From the NCBI GenBank assembly GCA_016859345.1, contig CM029128.1:19676104-19740103 (forward strand): DNA of 64,000 nucleotides. Direction: 5' to 3'. Below the pieces are notes generated by a model. The model was not told the origin of the DNA. It saw only the letters and a program-made list of their open reading frames with translations, and did no database searches. Positions 63,301 through 64,000 of this stretch are shown piece by piece. Made by a program: the position numbers and the translations under genes. The stretch's first letter is position 1. Every line of letters begins with the position of its first letter. The DNA comes from Istiophorus platypterus (Eukaryota; Chordata; Actinopteri; Istiophoriformes; Istiophoridae).

Positions 63301-64000
63301 TTGTCTTATAAGAGACTGAATTTCCAGCCTTCAGATCTATAATTGGTATGTGTGTGTTAGCGTGTGTTTGGAGGTGACAGCAAGAAAGCAATACTGGGAA
63401 TCAGAGAGACCTCCTCAAACAGACTTGTATTGTGGTTTGTGTGTTCATGTGATTTTGTTTCTTCTTTTTTTCCAGGGAATGAAAAAAATCTGGGACAGAA
63501 TGAGCCTTGGGGTGTATCAGCAGCCATCAGCCATCAGTGAAGATGAGGTTCAGTCCTCTGATAAGAACTGTTGGAGCCTATGAAACCTGGCAGCACACAG
63601 CCCTCTGGAAAATCCAAAGGCCTGGTGATCAAAATGGGGAGAAATCACATCAGACAGACAGAGGGAAGAAAACGTCGGAGAGGAGGTTGGTTCCAAGACT
63701 TTGGTATCACCCTTCTGAAAAACGAGACATCTGTTCTTACAGAACGATCATCAGGAAAACCAGAACTAAACATATGGCGCTTTTGAACTGGTAGGTACTT
63801 TAGGTGTTTAGTTGCCAAAAACACTTATTCTTCCATCATTTTAACATCTTAAATAATGTGCTTCCGGTAATTGTGTTTTTCCAGTTTGTTCCTATTCAGA
63901 CTCCGTGCATAATAGGACCAAACATAGTGTTGCTTAGATAAAAAGCTAGTTTACGATGAAGGATGTGCCCAATTATTCTGTTAAATTTGCTCTTAGTCAA
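57306..64000. other. Downstream region without a recognised gene
   Basis: Contains the repeat at 59041-59640 and an A-run at 60444-60459. Protein-like short frames occur at 58284-58472, 58767-58964, 62523-62771 and 63223-63342 (+). I recognise none of them. An eroded or fast-evolving gene cannot be excluded. The human neighbour ADD1 was not seen. Confidence 0.45.
59041..59640. repeat. Probable teleost interspersed repeat
   Basis: Starts GATTTCCCGGGACAGACGGG, ACCCAAATGCTGAAGCTCAG and AGACAGAGGCAAG, and ends ACAGACTCACAGACAGGGAG, AGACAGACATGACATG. Phrases like 'gacccaaatgcagaactcagagacagaggc', with a tail of 'acagacatgaca', mark a common fish element. No transposase or RT frame is visible. The minus-strand small frames at 59418-59731 fall inside it and are not supported. 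Confidence 0.45.

Noticed and set aside
1..64000. tRNA, rRNA, CRISPR array, insertion sequence, or a multi-gene defence-type system
   Set aside because: No cloverleaf with an intact anticodon arm, no ribosomal signature and no regularly spaced repeat-spacer pattern was noticed; the DNA is clearly vertebrate. A tRNA scan and RNA-family search would settle small RNAs, which I cannot exclude by eye.

Overview
The window looks like vertebrate nuclear DNA, most probably from a ray-finned (percomorph-type) fish. It is AT-rich and intron-rich. Long (CA/GT)n microsatellites lie every few kilobases. Several degenerate interspersed repeats resemble families I know from teleost genomes. I see no prokaryotic operon, CRISPR array, plasmid or phage feature.

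One gene can be reconstructed with high confidence: the orthologue of SH3BP2 (3BP2), on the + strand. Twelve coding exons between 50029 and 55506 splice with consensus GT/AG borders and consistent phases into a 577-residue protein (human 3BP2 is 561). The order is an N-terminal PH domain, an acidic tyrosine-containing linker, a long proline-rich region, a tankyrase-type R-x-x-P-E-G motif and a C-terminal SH2 domain. A 3' UTR of about 1.8 kb probably ends after an AATAAA at 57281.

The first of these coding exons has a good splice acceptor 4 bases before its ATG, so a leader exon must lie upstream. Two upstream ATG exons (38947-39047 and 48488-48576) both end in a donor and in the one phase that joins in frame to it. 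They would give longer N-termini of about 612 and 608 residues. A third, probably non-coding leader may end at 32081. If these are real, the SH3BP2 locus fills roughly 32-57 kb of the window.

Region by region: 1-32 kb has no gene that I can support. It holds microsatellites, three diverged copies of one teleost repeat (1831-2232, 4320-4617, 7085-7647), a frameshifted LINE-like coding fossil (about 7910-8270), a Tc1-like transposase fossil (about 18448-18580) and other worn repeats. From 32 to 50 kb come the candidate promoters and first exons of SH3BP2 and two more repeats. From 50 to 57.3 kb lies the SH3BP2 body. From 57.3 to 64 kb I see a repeat at 59.0-59.6 kb and no gene I can name.

I did not find a new multi-gene system. 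The best follow-ups are the alternative SH3BP2 first exons, the altered signalling motifs in its protein, the CA repeat beside the exon C6 donor, and a 150-bp segment at 43.14-43.29 kb that reads as protein-like on both strands.
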